Source of the DNA: Streptomyces ruber
GTDB lineage: Bacteria > Actinomycetota > Actinomycetes > Streptomycetales > Streptomycetaceae
Length of the DNA: 64,000 bases
Assembly: GCF_014648075.1 (NCBI RefSeq)
Contig: NZ_BMQK01000004.1
Span: 252,048 to 316,047 of the forward strand
Reading direction: 5' to 3'
Shown: one piece after another, positions 19,357-27,835 of the stretch
Layout of the letters: every line of letters starts with the position of its first letter
Numbering within the stretch: position 1 is the stretch's first letter
Made by a program: the position numbers and the translations under genes
The notes under the pieces: model-generated
Database searches by the model: none
Told to the model about the DNA's origin: nothing
The model's input: only the letters and a program-made list of their open reading frames with translations

Positions 19357-21045
19357 GTGACCCACGACCACGACCTGGTACTCCGTCCGACGCCCGCCCA
19401 GACGGAGGCGGCACTGAACCCGCCGGCCGGCCGCACCGGCGGCGACCTCGTCATGGAGACCCTCGCCGGGCTCGGCGCGACGACCGTGTTCGGGCTGTCC
19501 GGCCGGCACGCGTCCGGCATGTCCGACGCGCTGCGCCGTGCGGACCTGCGCTACGTGGGCCTGCGCGTCGAGAGCAACGCGGGCTTCGCGGCGGACGCGT
19601 ACGGCCGGATCACCGGCGAGGCGGCGCCGCTGCTGCTCCCCGCCGGCCCGGGCGCGCTGACGGCGCTCGCCGCGCTCCAGGAGGCGGCCATGGCCTCGGC
19701 CCCCGTCCTGGCGGTCGGCAGCCTGGTCCCCACGGTGGGCCCGGGCGGCGGCCCCCACGGCCACCCGCACGCGCTCCCGGACCAGTCGGCCCCGTTCCGG
19801 GACGTCGTCAAGTCCGTCCACACGGTCCGCACCCAGTCCCGGATCCCCTCGGCGCTCGCCGCCGCCTGGCAGTCGGCGCTGACCGCCCCGCACGGCCCGG
19901 TCTGGGTGGGCGTCCCGCAGGACGTCCTGCGGGCCGGGACGGCGATCCCGGTGGTGACGGGCGTGGACGCGACACCGGAGGAACTGCCGCCGCGCCCCGA
20001 GCTCACCGCCGTCGCCGCCGACCTGCTGACGCGCGCCGAACGGCCCGCGATCATCGCCGGTGGCGGAGTGGTACGGGCGGACGCGGCCGGCAAGCTGCGG
20101 CAGCTCGCCGAGCGGCTGTCGGCCCCCGTGGTCACCACCTTCGGCGGCAAGGGCGCGTTCCCCTGGAACCATCCGCTGTCGCTGCGGTCCTGGCCGGCGG
20201 ACCGCCCCACCACGGACTTCCTGGAGGACGCGGACGTCCTGCTGGTGATCGGCTCGGGCCTCGGCGGACTCACCGCCGGCCACCGCCCGTTCACCCCGCG
20301 CGGCCGGGTCGTCCAGATCGAGGCCGACGCGGGCAAGCTGGAGTCCGGCCACCCGGCCCTCGGCATCCACGCGGACGCCCGCCTCGCGCTCCAGGCGCTG
20401 CTGGAGACGGCCGGCACGCGCGAGGACGACACGGCGCCCGCGCGCGTACGGGCCCTGCTGGACCGGGTGGAGGAGCGGATCGCCGCGCGGGACCTCGCCG
20501 TGGAACAGGACGTGCCGGCGTCCGTCCGCCGGGCGCTGCCGCCCCGGGCGCCCTCCTTCTGGGACATGACGGCCCTGACGTACTGGGCCTGGTCCGCCTT
20601 CGACGCCCGCCACCCCAACACCATGCACGCGGCCCAGGGCGCGGGCGGCCCCGGCTACGCCTTCCCGGCCGCCCTGGGCGCGGCGGTGGCCGACCCGACG
20701 CAGCCGGTCCTCGCGGTCTCCGACGGTGGCGGCGCGCTGTACTCGATCGCCGAGCTGGCCACGGCCCGCCGGTACGGCCTGGACGTCACCTGGCTGATCG
20801 TCGACGACGGCGGCCACGACAGCCCGCGCGAGTCCACGACGGACGCGTCCGGGGAGCCGACGGGCGCGGAGCCGACGCGTCCGGACCTCGTGGCGCTGGC
20901 GGAGTCGTTCGGCGTACCGGGTGTACGGACGAGCCCCGGGGCACTGGAGACGGACCTCCGCGAGGCGCTGTCACGGCCGGGTCCTTCGGTGGTCGTGCTG
21001 CCGGCGGTGCTGCGGGAGTTCGCGCCGGCGCGTCCGGGCGAGTAG
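19357..21045 (+). CDS. Thiamine-diphosphate enzyme, acetolactate synthase/benzoylformate decarboxylase-like
   Basis: 562 residues with the three POX-family domains: N-terminal Pyr domain (FGLSGRHASGM, then VESNAGFAADAYGR with the probable catalytic Glu), a central domain around IIAGGGVVR and VLLVIGSGLGG, and a C-terminal PP domain with PGYAFPAALGAAVADP. The cofactor motif is altered: the usual GDG...NN reads SDGGGALYSIAEL...VDDGG, so Gly becomes Ser and both Asn become Asp. It may still bind Mg-ThDP through Asp, or the activity may differ. The GTG at 19357 was chosen; AAAGG lies about 10 bases upstream. The substrate is unknown. A strong hairpin overlaps the stop codon. Confidence 0.85.
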   Translation: MTHDHDLVLRPTPAQTEAALNPPAGRTGGDLVMETLAGLGATTVFGLSGRHASGMSDALRRADLRYVGLRVESNAGFAADAYGRITGEAAPLLLPAGPGALTALAALQEAAMASAPVLAVGSLVPTVGPGGGPHGHPHALPDQSAPFRDVVKSVHTVRTQSRIPSALAAAWQSALTAPHGPVWVGVPQDVLRAGTAIPVVTGVDATPEELPPRPELTAVAADLLTRAERPAIIAGGGVVRADAAGKLRQLAERLSAPVVTTFGGKGAFPWNHPLSLRSWPADRPTTDFLEDADVLLVIGSGLGGLTAGHRPFTPRGRVVQIEADAGKLESGHPALGIHADARLALQALLETAGTREDDTAPARVRALLDRVEERIAARDLAVEQDVPASVRRALPPRAPSFWDMTALTYWAWSAFDARHPNTMHAAQGAGGPGYAFPAALGAAVADPTQPVLAVSDGGGALYSIAELATARRYGLDVTWLIVDDGGHDSPRESTTDASGEPTGAEPTRPDLVALAESFGVPGVRTSPGALETDLREALSRPGPSVVVLPAVLREFAPARPGE

Positions 21046-21062
21046 GCCCGGACGCGCCGGCG
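21023..21062. terminator. Hairpin overlapping the ThDP-enzyme stop codon
   Basis: Perfect 17-bp arms (21023-21039 and 21046-21062) enclose GAGTAG, which contains the TAG stop. It sits between convergent genes and probably ends transcription from both sides. Confidence 0.85.
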
Positions 21063-21091
21063 GGCCGGTCAGCAGATCGCCCCGACGGTCG

Positions 21092-21934
21092 TCACCAGAT
21101 CGCCTCGACCCACTCCGGGTGGTCGATAAACGGATTGCGGTTGCCCTGGTAGGAGCTGTATATGACCTCGTTGCGACGCCGCTCGAAGGCGTCCGGCGGG
21201 TCCTCGTCGTTCCACTGCTTCAGGACGGAGAGACGCCCGTGGTACGGGGCGCTGCCGTTGGAGACGGTGTTGTTGGGCTCCAGGTCGGGCCAGCTGTCGT
21301 CGCCCTCGTAGCGGACGGCCATGTACAGGATCATCCGGGCCACGTCGCCCTTGACGGCGTCGCGCGGCTCGAAGGAGTCGGAGTCGGTGAGGCTGCCGCC
21401 GCCGCCCGCGACCGCGCTGCCGCCGTCGTCGAAGTCCTTGTTGCCGCGGACGGAGTTGACCTGTACGTCCTCCGGGCGCAGGTGGTGGAGGTCGGTGCCG
21501 GGTCCGGTGGTCGTGCCGAAGTCGCCGTGGGACTTGGCCCACACGTGCTCGCGGTTCCAGTCGCCGACGTCGCCGCCGTTGCGCGACTTGCTGCGGGAGA
21601 GGCCCGAGTAGAGCAGCTTGACGTTGTTGCTGTTCGCCGGGTCCTGGTCGGTGACCTTCAGCGCTTCCCAGACCGCCGAGTACGAGATCGTCCTGTGGTC
21701 GTCGATGATGTCGTGCAGGGATGCCTTGAGAGCGGTACCGGTCTTGCCGGCCGCGTCGGCGTAGTACGTGTCGTCGTACGCGGTGGTGGTCGCGGCAGCG
21801 GGGGAGGCGGCGGAGGGCGCGGTGGACGCCGCGGCGGTCGGCACGGCGAGGCCGGCCAGCAGGGCGGAGAGCAGCAGGGCCGGCGTTCTCCGGCCGTGGG
21901 TGCGGAGGGGGCGGCGTATGTGCGTGGCGGGCAT
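21092..21934 (-). CDS. Secreted endonuclease I-type nuclease
   Basis: 280 residues. A signal peptide (THIRRPLRTHGRRTP, then ALLLSALLAGLAVPTAAAS) precedes an endonuclease I / NucM domain with a beta-beta-alpha-metal site: NREHVWAKSHGDF, DLHHLRPEDVQVNSVRGNKDF (catalytic His and metal-binding Asn), and GDVARMILYMAVRYEG. It would degrade extracellular DNA or RNA and is probably calcium/magnesium dependent like its family. The ATG at 21934 places the signal peptide at the start; an ATG at 21988 would add 18 less signal-like residues. Neither has a strong ribosome site. Confidence 0.9.
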   Translation of the reverse strand: MPATHIRRPLRTHGRRTPALLLSALLAGLAVPTAAASTAPSAASPAAATTTAYDDTYYADAAGKTGTALKASLHDIIDDHRTISYSAVWEALKVTDQDPANSNNVKLLYSGLSRSKSRNGGDVGDWNREHVWAKSHGDFGTTTGPGTDLHHLRPEDVQVNSVRGNKDFDDGGSAVAGGGGSLTDSDSFEPRDAVKGDVARMILYMAVRYEGDDSWPDLEPNNTVSNGSAPYHGRLSVLKQWNDEDPPDAFERRRNEVIYSSYQGNRNPFIDHPEWVEAIW

Positions 21935-22086
21935 GGGCGGTCCGTTCTGCGCGAGTTGCTGAGCAGCCGACAGGGCGAAGGGTGACATGCCCAAGTACTC
22001 GCACAGATGAACGGGGTGCGTCGGTCCGGAGATGAGTCCGGGGACGAGACGCCGGAACAGCCACCGGCCGGCCGGGGCGGTCCGCT

Positions 22087-23409
22087 CTACGGCGCGGTCA
22101 CGGTCTCCGGGGCTTCCTTCTCCTCGGCGCCGGTGCTCCGCGGTGCGCGGGCGCGGTGGATGACCAGGGAGAGCAGCGCGGCGGCCGCGCAGGCGGCGCC
22201 GAGGGCCACCCAGACGGGGTCGTAACTGCCGAAGACGTCGCGGGCGACGCCGCCGAGGAAGGCGGCCAGGGCCGCGCCGATCTGGTGGGCGGCGTTGGTC
22301 CAGCCGAACACGATGGCGCTGTCCGCTCCGTAGAAGTGCCGGCACAGGGCGATGACCGGCGGGACCGTCGCCAGGTCGAGGAGGCCGAAGGCGAACACGA
22401 AGAACATCATGGGCGGGTTGACGGTCGCGGCCAGCATCAGCGGCAGGCTCACCAGGAGGAGGCCGCGGAGCATGAAGTAGACGGCGAGCAGGCGGCGGGC
22501 GTCCGTGCGGTCCGTGAGCCAGCCGGAGCCGATGGTGCCTGCGACGTTGAAGACGCCGATGAGGGCGAGCAGCGTGGACGCGGTGGTGACGGGCATGCCG
22601 TGGTCGTGGGCGGCCGGGGCGAAGTGGGTCCACATGATGCCGTTGGTGGAGGCGCCGCAGATGGCGAACACGGCGGCGAGCAGCCAGAACGGGGTGGTGC
22701 GGGCGGCGTCCCGGAGGACGGTGAGGGTGCGGCGGGCCGCGCCGGTGACCGGGGGCGGCTTGGGCACGAAGGTGTCACTGCCGTAGGGGCGGTGACCGGT
22801 GTCGGCGGGATGGTCGCGCAGGGTCAGCCGGATCAGGGGCGCGGTGGCCAGTGCGGCCAGGGCGAGGGTCACGAGGGCCGGCCGCCAGTCGTGGTGGTCG
22901 ATGATCCAGGAGAGCGCGGGGAGGAAGACCATCTGCCCGAGAACGCTGCCGGAGGAGAGGATTCCGGTGACCAGTCCGCGACGCCTGACGAACCAGCGGT
23001 TGGTGACGGTGGTGCCGAGGGTCATGGACAGCGAACCCGTGCCCAGTCCGACCAGAAAGCCCCAGAAGAGGACGAACTGCCACGAGGCGCTCATGACTGT
23101 GGTGAGAAGGGCGCCACCCGCGACGGCACTCAGGGCGGCGAGCACCACGCGGCGGATGCCGAAACGGTCCATCAGGGCGGCCGCGAAGGGGGCGGTGAGG
23201 CCGTAGAGGACCATGTTCACCGACGAGGCGAGGCCGATGGAGCCCCGGGACCAGTGGAACTCCTGCTGGAGCGGTGCCTGGAGGATCCCGGGCATCGTGG
23301 AGAAGGCCCCGGCGACCACGATGGATACTCCGGCTGCGGCAGCCACCCACCAGGCACGGTGGCCCAGAGCGGTACGGGGATGTCCGGTCGTCGTCTCCAT
23401 GGATGTCAT
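22087..23409 (-). CDS. MFS transporter
   Basis: 440 residues with about 12 hydrophobic segments in two groups of six, split by a hydrophilic loop near residues 205-235. The MFS loop 2-3 motif is present as ALMDRFGIRRVVLAAL, with a second-half copy in GSGWLTDRTDARRLLAVY. The architecture resembles the oxalate/formate and monocarboxylate transporter group. The substrate is not identifiable. It is divergent from a GlxA-type regulator with only 62 bases between, suggesting that regulator controls it. Confidence 0.9.
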   Translation of the reverse strand: MTSMETTTGHPRTALGHRAWWVAAAAGVSIVVAGAFSTMPGILQAPLQQEFHWSRGSIGLASSVNMVLYGLTAPFAAALMDRFGIRRVVLAALSAVAGGALLTTVMSASWQFVLFWGFLVGLGTGSLSMTLGTTVTNRWFVRRRGLVTGILSSGSVLGQMVFLPALSWIIDHHDWRPALVTLALAALATAPLIRLTLRDHPADTGHRPYGSDTFVPKPPPVTGAARRTLTVLRDAARTTPFWLLAAVFAICGASTNGIMWTHFAPAAHDHGMPVTTASTLLALIGVFNVAGTIGSGWLTDRTDARRLLAVYFMLRGLLLVSLPLMLAATVNPPMMFFVFAFGLLDLATVPPVIALCRHFYGADSAIVFGWTNAAHQIGAALAAFLGGVARDVFGSYDPVWVALGAACAAAALLSLVIHRARAPRSTGAEEKEAPETVTAP

Positions 23410-23471
23410 CCTTCGGGTGTCTGCATGCCCCTGCCACTGGCCACCTGGACAGGTACTGAAAGAATCCGGCC

Positions 23472-24449
23472 ATGAGCAGTGAGGGTCTACATCGCGTGGC
23501 GGTGCTGGTCCGTCCCGGGCTGCTGCCCATGGAACTGGGCATCGTGCACCGTCTGTTCACGACGGCGGCCGGGCCGGCGGGAGAGCGGCTGTACTCCGTG
23601 ACCACCTGCACGCCCGTGCCCGGCGAGGTCACCACCGACACGGACTTCACGGTCAACGTGGCCCACGGACCCGAGGTGCTGGCGGACGCGGACACGGTGA
23701 TCGTGCCCGCGGCGTCGGAGGACTACGTGCCGCAGGAGCGGGGGCGGCTGGCCGGACCGGTGCGGGAGGCTCTCGCCCGCGTCCCCGCGGGCGCGCGGCT
23801 GGCCTCGATCTGCACGGGCTCGTTCGTTCTCGCGGCCGCCGGCCTGCTGGCGGGCCGACGGGCGACGACGCACTGGAAGTCGTGCGACGAACTGCGCGCG
23901 CTGTACCCGGAGATCGACGTCGACCCCGGCGTCCTGTACACCGAGGACCGGGGCGTCCTCACCTCGGCCGGCGTGGCCGCCGGGATCGACCTGTGCCTGC
24001 ACATGATCCGCAGCGACCACGGCGCGGACGTGGCCAACACGGTGGCCCGTGGCACGGTCGTGCCGCCGCACCGCGAGGGCGGACAGGCCCAGTACATCGA
24101 ACAGCCCGTCCGCGAGCCCCACGACACCTCGACGGCCGCCGCCCGTACCTACGCCCTGCGCCATCTCGGCGACCCCGTCACGCTCTCCGATCTGGCCAGG
24201 GAGGCATCGGCCAGCGTGCGCACCCTGAGCCGGAAGTTCCGCCAGGAGACCGGCATGACCCCCGCACAGTGGCTGGCCCACCAGCGCCTCCAGCAGGCCC
24301 GGCGGCTCCTCGAACGCACCGACGAACCGGTGGACCGGATCGCCGCCCTGGTGGGTTTCGGCACCGGAACGGCCATGCGCCAGCACTTCCGGGACGTGCT
24401 CGGCGTGTCGCCACGCGCATACCGCAACACCTTCCGGGGGGTGGGATAG
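23472..24449 (+). CDS. GlxA-family transcriptional regulator (DJ-1/PfpI + AraC)
   Basis: 325 residues. The N-terminal amidase-like DJ-1/PfpI domain (about 8-185) has the nucleophile-elbow-like segment ASICTGSFVLAAAGLL and the following THW. The C-terminal AraC DNA-binding domain (about 215-320) has two helix-turn-helix units: VTLSDLAREASASVRTLSRKFRQETG and VDRIAALVGFGTGTAMRQHFRDVLG. Its start faces the MFS gene across 62 bases, so it probably regulates that transporter. The ligand is unknown. The last codons form one arm of a strong inverted repeat. Confidence 0.92.
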   Translation: MSSEGLHRVAVLVRPGLLPMELGIVHRLFTTAAGPAGERLYSVTTCTPVPGEVTTDTDFTVNVAHGPEVLADADTVIVPAASEDYVPQERGRLAGPVREALARVPAGARLASICTGSFVLAAAGLLAGRRATTHWKSCDELRALYPEIDVDPGVLYTEDRGVLTSAGVAAGIDLCLHMIRSDHGADVANTVARGTVVPPHREGGQAQYIEQPVREPHDTSTAAARTYALRHLGDPVTLSDLAREASASVRTLSRKFRQETGMTPAQWLAHQRLQQARRLLERTDEPVDRIAALVGFGTGTAMRQHFRDVLGVSPRAYRNTFRGVG

Positions 24450-24466
24450 CGGTATGCGCGTGGCGA
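24408..24466 (+). terminator. 18-bp perfect inverted repeat spanning the GlxA gene end
   Basis: Arms 24408-24425 and 24449-24466 are exactly complementary, with 23 bases between including the TAG stop. The left arm codes for residues near the C-terminus (SPRAYRN region). The likely role is a terminator. A second, weaker repeat (24507-24515 with 24532-24540) follows. The rest of the 226-base gap to the next gene holds nothing I recognise. Confidence 0.7.
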
Positions 24467-24675
24467 GGTGCCCCGCACCGGAACGCGCAGGGCGAGGGGC
24501 CGTGCCGACACGGTGGCCCGCGTCGCGGGGACACCGTGTCCTCGGCCGGTGGAGTCCCGCGGCAGGTATCTGTAAACGCGCGGCCATCCGGGTGAGAGGA
24601 GCCGGACGATCGGGCGAGGCCGGAGACTGGCAGAGTGGAAGGACGTGACCAGCCTTCCAGGAGGTAGACCCTTAC

Positions 24676-25329
24676 ATGCGCCTGCTGCTCATCCGCCACG
24701 GCCAGACCCCTTCCAACGTCAAGCACCTTCTCGACACCGCGGAGCCGGGCCCCGGGCTGACCCCCTTGGGGCAGGAGCAGGCAGCCGCACTGCCGGAGGC
24801 GCTGGCGGACGAGAAGATCGACGCCCTGTACGTCTCGACGCTGGTGCGGACCCACCTCACGGCCGCCCCGCTGGCCGCCGCGAAGCAGCTGGAGCCCCGT
24901 GTCCGGGACGGCATCCGGGAGGTCTCCGCCGGTGACCTGGAGATGCGCGGGGACGACGAGGCCGCCCACACCTACATGGCCACCGCCCTGGCCTGGTCCG
25001 CGGGGAACACCGAGCTCCGCATGCCGGGCGGGGAGAACGGCGTGGAGGCCCTCGCGCGCTACGACGCCGTCGTCGAGGAGGCCGCCGCCACCGGAGCGGA
25101 GACGGTGGCCATGGTCAGCCACGGTGCGGTGATACGCATGTGGGTCGCCGCCCGCGCGCGGAACGTCGGCATGGACTACGCGGCCACCCACGAGCTGCGC
25201 AACACCGGCATCGTCGTCCTCGAAGGCTCACCCGACCAGGGCTGGCGGGCGCTGCTGTGGGAGGGCAAGCCCCTCGGACCCGAGGACGTCGTGGCCGGGA
25301 CGAGTGGCCCCGCCGGCGAGACGGTCTGA
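24676..25329 (+). CDS. Histidine phosphatase family protein
   Basis: 217 residues of the phosphoglycerate mutase-like (branch 1) superfamily. The phospho-acceptor motif is LLIRHGQTPSN (His8 or so), the paired Arg region is STLVRTHLTAAPLA, and the second His is in MVSHGAVIRMW. GDGIREVSAGDLE-like acid residues complete the site. It is cytoplasmic, with no signal peptide. The substrate is not predictable; such enzymes act on small phosphate esters or phosphoproteins. Neighbouring genes give no clear pathway. Confidence 0.9.
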   Translation: MRLLLIRHGQTPSNVKHLLDTAEPGPGLTPLGQEQAAALPEALADEKIDALYVSTLVRTHLTAAPLAAAKQLEPRVRDGIREVSAGDLEMRGDDEAAHTYMATALAWSAGNTELRMPGGENGVEALARYDAVVEEAAATGAETVAMVSHGAVIRMWVAARARNVGMDYAATHELRNTGIVVLEGSPDQGWRALLWEGKPLGPEDVVAGTSGPAGETV

Positions 25330-25411
25330 GCGCGGGCGGCGCGCGCCTCAGGCTTTGCCGTTCCGGCAATCTTTCGTGACGGTCCTCCGGGGTCGCGTGC
25401 ACCATCGCGGC

Positions 25412-26083
25412 ATGAGTACTCACGACGATGTCGCCCAGCACGAGCACAGGCACGAGGAGGCGGCCGACATGTTCGAGCCGTCGGCCTGGGAGGAGCGGTA
25501 CGCGGGCGAGGAGAGGTTCTGGAGAGGGAACCCCAACCCGCAGCTCGTCGCCGTCGCCTCCCGGCTGACCCCGGGAACGGCGCTGGACGTCGGCTGCGGT
25601 GAGGGCGGTGACGTGGTCTGGCTGGCCGGCCAGGGCTGGAAGGTCACCGGCGCCGACTTCTCCGCCAACGGCCTCGCCCGCGCCGCCCGGCACGCGGCGG
25701 AGGCCGGGGTCGCCGACCGCGTCGACTGGTGGCAGGTCGACGCCCGGACCCTCACGGCGGACGGACGCTCGTACGACCTGGTGACCACCCACTACCTGCA
25801 CGCACCGGACGGCGGAATGGTGGAGGTCACCCGCCGCCTCACCGACGCGGTGGCCCCCGGTGGTCACCTGCTGGTCGTCGGCCACGCGCCGTCGGGAGTC
25901 TTCGCCGAGCTCTCCGCGAGCCACCGCAAGGCGATGTTCCTCGCCGAGGAACTGCTGCCCGGCCTGCCGGACGACTTCGAGGTCCTGGTCGCGGAACAGC
26001 GTCCACGGGAGCTGAACCGGGAGGGCGAGACCGTCCACGCCCATGACGCGACGCTGTTCGCGCGCCGAAAGCTTTCGTCCTAG
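25412..26083 (+). CDS. Class I SAM-dependent methyltransferase
   Basis: 223 residues. SAM-binding motif I is ALDVGCGEGGDVVWLAGQG (about 57-75), followed by VTGADFSANGLARA (acidic residue of motif II) and YDLVTTHYLHAPDGG. The size and the W-EERY-GEERFWRGNPNP start resemble the thiopurine/tellurite-type methyltransferase and YcgJ-like group. The ATG at 25412 has no clear ribosome site, so translation may be leaderless. Its 3' end overlaps the convergent DUF397 gene by 4 bases. The substrate is unknown. Confidence 0.88.
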   Translation: MSTHDDVAQHEHRHEEAADMFEPSAWEERYAGEERFWRGNPNPQLVAVASRLTPGTALDVGCGEGGDVVWLAGQGWKVTGADFSANGLARAARHAAEAGVADRVDWWQVDARTLTADGRSYDLVTTHYLHAPDGGMVEVTRRLTDAVAPGGHLLVVGHAPSGVFAELSASHRKAMFLAEELLPGLPDDFEVLVAEQRPRELNREGETVHAHDATLFARRKLSS

Positions 26084-26277
26084 GCGGGCAGTTCGCCGTT
26101 CTTGACGGCGGTGACGAACGACGCCCAAGGGGCTGGGGGGAAGAGCAGTGCGGGGCCGTCCGGGACCTTGGAGTCCCGGACGGGGATGCCTGTGGGGTGG
26201 TGGTCGAGGACTTCGAGGCAGCTGCCGGCTTCGGGGCCGCTGTAGGACGACTTGCGCCACCTGGTTCGCTCAGCCAC
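26080..26277 (-). CDS. DUF397 protein, partner of the XRE regulator
   Basis: 65 residues, a typical DUF397: WRKSSYSGPEAGSCLEV, VPVRDSK-like IPVRDSKVPDGPALLF, and the closing WASFVTAVKNGEL. DUF397 proteins occur next to XRE-DUF5753 regulators in Streptomyces (WhiJ and AbaA type loci); in several systems the small protein antagonises the regulator. Its start overlaps the end of the regulator gene by 8 bases, so the two are coupled. Confidence 0.92.
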   Translation of the reverse strand: MAERTRWRKSSYSGPEAGSCLEVLDHHPTGIPVRDSKVPDGPALLFPPAPWASFVTAVKNGELPA

Positions 26278-27064
26278 GGCGCTCGTACTCCCTCACTGTC
26301 GTCTTCAGCATGGCGACGGACTCCTTCAGGGGGAGAGCGTCGCTCAGTGCCAGATCGTAGGCGCCCTGAAGCCTGGTGACCACGGCTGGGGAGTCGTGCA
26401 CCGTGCCCACGTGGACCCCTTCCGAGTAGGCGATCGGCGGCTGGTCCTCGAAGTGCATCAGCGTGAGCATGCCCTGCAACAAGTGGTACGCGCCGACTCC
26501 GTACGGCAGTACGTGCACGCGCACCCGCCTGTGGTCCACGAGTCGGATGAGGTGCTCGCACTGCTCCGCCATCACCTCTCGCCCACCCACGACGCGGCGC
26601 AGCACCGCCTCGTCCAGCAACGCCCAGACGACAGGGGTCACCGGATCGTCCAGAATCGCCGCGCGCTCAAGGCGTGTGACAAGGCGTCTGTCACACGCCT
26701 CTTCACTCACAGGAGGGAACATCGCGCTGAGTACCGCACGCGCGTACCTTTCCGTCTGCAGGAGCCCGGGGACGAGTGACAGAGCGAACTCGCGGATCAT
26801 CACCGCTTGTTGTTCGAACTGCCGGGCCGCTTCGAAGTAGTCGGCGACTGCCGCCTTTTCCCGCGGCAGGAAGCTGCTCAGCACATTCCCCGTGTTCAGA
26901 ACCTCGTCCAGCCGCCGCGCGTCCTCCTTCGACGGGATTCTGCGGCCCGCTTCGATGTGCGCGATGTGCGAACGCGTCATGGTCGCTGCGTCGGCCAACT
27001 CCTGCTGAGTCAATCCCGCGGCTTCGCGCCGCTCCTTGAGCCAGTCGCCGTAGATATCGCTCAA
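26270..27064 (-). CDS. WhiJ-like XRE regulator with DUF5753 domain
   Basis: 264 residues. Helix-turn-helix at about residues 8-62 (LKERREAAGLTQQELADAATMTRSHIAHIEAGRR), then a DUF5753 domain from about 90 with FALSLVPGLLQTERYARAV, RRLVTRLERAAILDD and VHVLPYGVGAYHLLQGMLTLMHF. Proteins of this type affect the timing of Streptomyces differentiation, usually with a DUF397 partner, which follows here. A perfect 11-bp inverted repeat containing GTGTGAC lies inside the coding sequence, and a related GTGACA...TGTCAC pair lies before the start, suggesting autoregulation. Confidence 0.92.
   Translation of the reverse strand: MSDIYGDWLKERREAAGLTQQELADAATMTRSHIAHIEAGRRIPSKEDARRLDEVLNTGNVLSSFLPREKAAVADYFEAARQFEQQAVMIREFALSLVPGLLQTERYARAVLSAMFPPVSEEACDRRLVTRLERAAILDDPVTPVVWALLDEAVLRRVVGGREVMAEQCEHLIRLVDHRRVRVHVLPYGVGAYHLLQGMLTLMHFEDQPPIAYSEGVHVGTVHDSPAVVTRLQGAYDLALSDALPLKESVAMLKTTVREYERRG
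26670..26700. promoter_or_regulatory. Intragenic 11-bp inverted repeat in the XRE regulator gene
   Basis: AGGCGTGTGAC (26670-26680) and GTCACACGCCT (26690-26700) are perfect complements, 9 bases apart, in the middle of the regulator coding region. The GTGAC/GTCAC core also appears in the upstream region at 27080-27098. It could be an internal operator or an RNA hairpin. Confidence 0.4.
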
Positions 27065-27079
27065 CGTGTCAACTCCCGT

Positions 27080-27098
27080 GTGACAGCCGCTTTGTCAC
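27080..27098. promoter_or_regulatory. GTGACA-N7-TGTCAC repeat in the divergent promoter region
   Basis: Six-base perfect arms lie just upstream of the XRE regulator start, in the 165-base gap between the regulator and the rightward small gene at 27230. The same gap has CTCAC-TCT... / GTGAG (about 27132-27144) and ATCGCT/AGCGAT (about 27148-27165) repeats. A self-binding site for the regulator is plausible but unproven. Confidence 0.4.
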
Positions 27099-27229
27099 CA
27101 ACAGCCCTCTGGCGAGCCTAGCCACAGCCGCCTCACTCTGTGAGTGCATCGCTACACAAAGCGATACCCCCGCGACCGAGCGACCGGTCCGGGGGCGTGG
27201 TCATCAAGGCAACCAAAGGAGTTGACGAC

Positions 27230-27457
27230 ATGAGTCACCGTATCGCCTGGCTCGTCGAGCCGCTGCTGCGACTGCTGTTCCCCGGCCGGGGACGGCACCG
27301 CCGCACCGCCGTCCGGTCCGTCCCGCCGCCGCTCACCCCTTACCCGGACATGCCGACCGTCCACCGGGTCGGCTCGCGCCCCCTCCGCGGCGAGGACAAC
27401 CACCTGGTGCGTCCGTATGTCCTGGCGCACCTCGACGGGGTGGAGGCGGCGGCATGA
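27230..27457 (+). CDS. Small hypothetical protein (75 aa) near the WhiJ-like regulator
   Basis: I do not recognise it. The N-terminus HRIAWLVEPLLRLLFPGRGRH is amphipathic and basic, followed by a proline-rich stretch and the acidic end VLAHLDGVEAAA. The ATG has AAAGGA nine bases upstream. Its stop overlaps the next small gene in ATGA, so the two form an operon divergent from the XRE/DUF397 pair. This arrangement is common in Streptomyces regulatory islands. Confidence 0.65.
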   Translation: MSHRIAWLVEPLLRLLFPGRGRHRRTAVRSVPPPLTPYPDMPTVHRVGSRPLRGEDNHLVRPYVLAHLDGVEAAA

Positions 27458-27747
27458 GTGACGGCGGCATGGAAAGGGCCCGCCTGTTGCCCTGGTCGGG
27501 CCCGGAGGGCAAGCGCTGCTACCTGATCACCGACGGAACCGGCCATCTCTCACGGGTGGCCGACACGATCGAGACCGTGCAGATGGGGATGGCGGGCGAC
27601 ATCCTCGGACACGCGGCCGACATGCTCGCCGACCGCGGCGCGACGTCCTCGCAGCTCCGGTACCTGCTCGCACGCATGTACGAGGCGCTGGCCGACGTAC
27701 ACCGCATCGCGGAGAGCCGAGGCGCCCGCCCGAAGCCTGACCGGTAA
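27454..27747 (+). CDS. Small hypothetical protein (97 aa)
   Basis: Function unknown. It has a compact alpha-beta look: RLLPWSGPEGKRCYLITDGTGHLSRVADTIE, then helices MAGDILGHAADML and YLLARMYEALADVHRIAESRG. No signal peptide or membrane segment. It is translationally coupled to the preceding 75-residue gene by a 4-base overlap, and its coding character is normal. It is probably part of the WhiJ-like regulatory module by position only. Confidence 0.7.
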   Translation: MSDGGMERARLLPWSGPEGKRCYLITDGTGHLSRVADTIETVQMGMAGDILGHAADMLADRGATSSQLRYLLARMYEALADVHRIAESRGARPKPDR

Positions 27748-27835
27748 CCGCTGCGCCACGTATCCGCAGCACACTCGGTCATTGCGGTGCATCGAGAAGG
27801 CGAGTACGGCGGGGGGCAGGGAGAGGGGACCCCTC

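Noticed and set aside
19079..19360. Possible short gene or leader peptide (ending MTRRTAKARAQ) overlapping the ThDP enzyme start
   Set aside because: Most of it overlaps the divergent gene's promoter and has no recognisable domain. Only the final GTGA overlap hinted at coupling, which is too weak.
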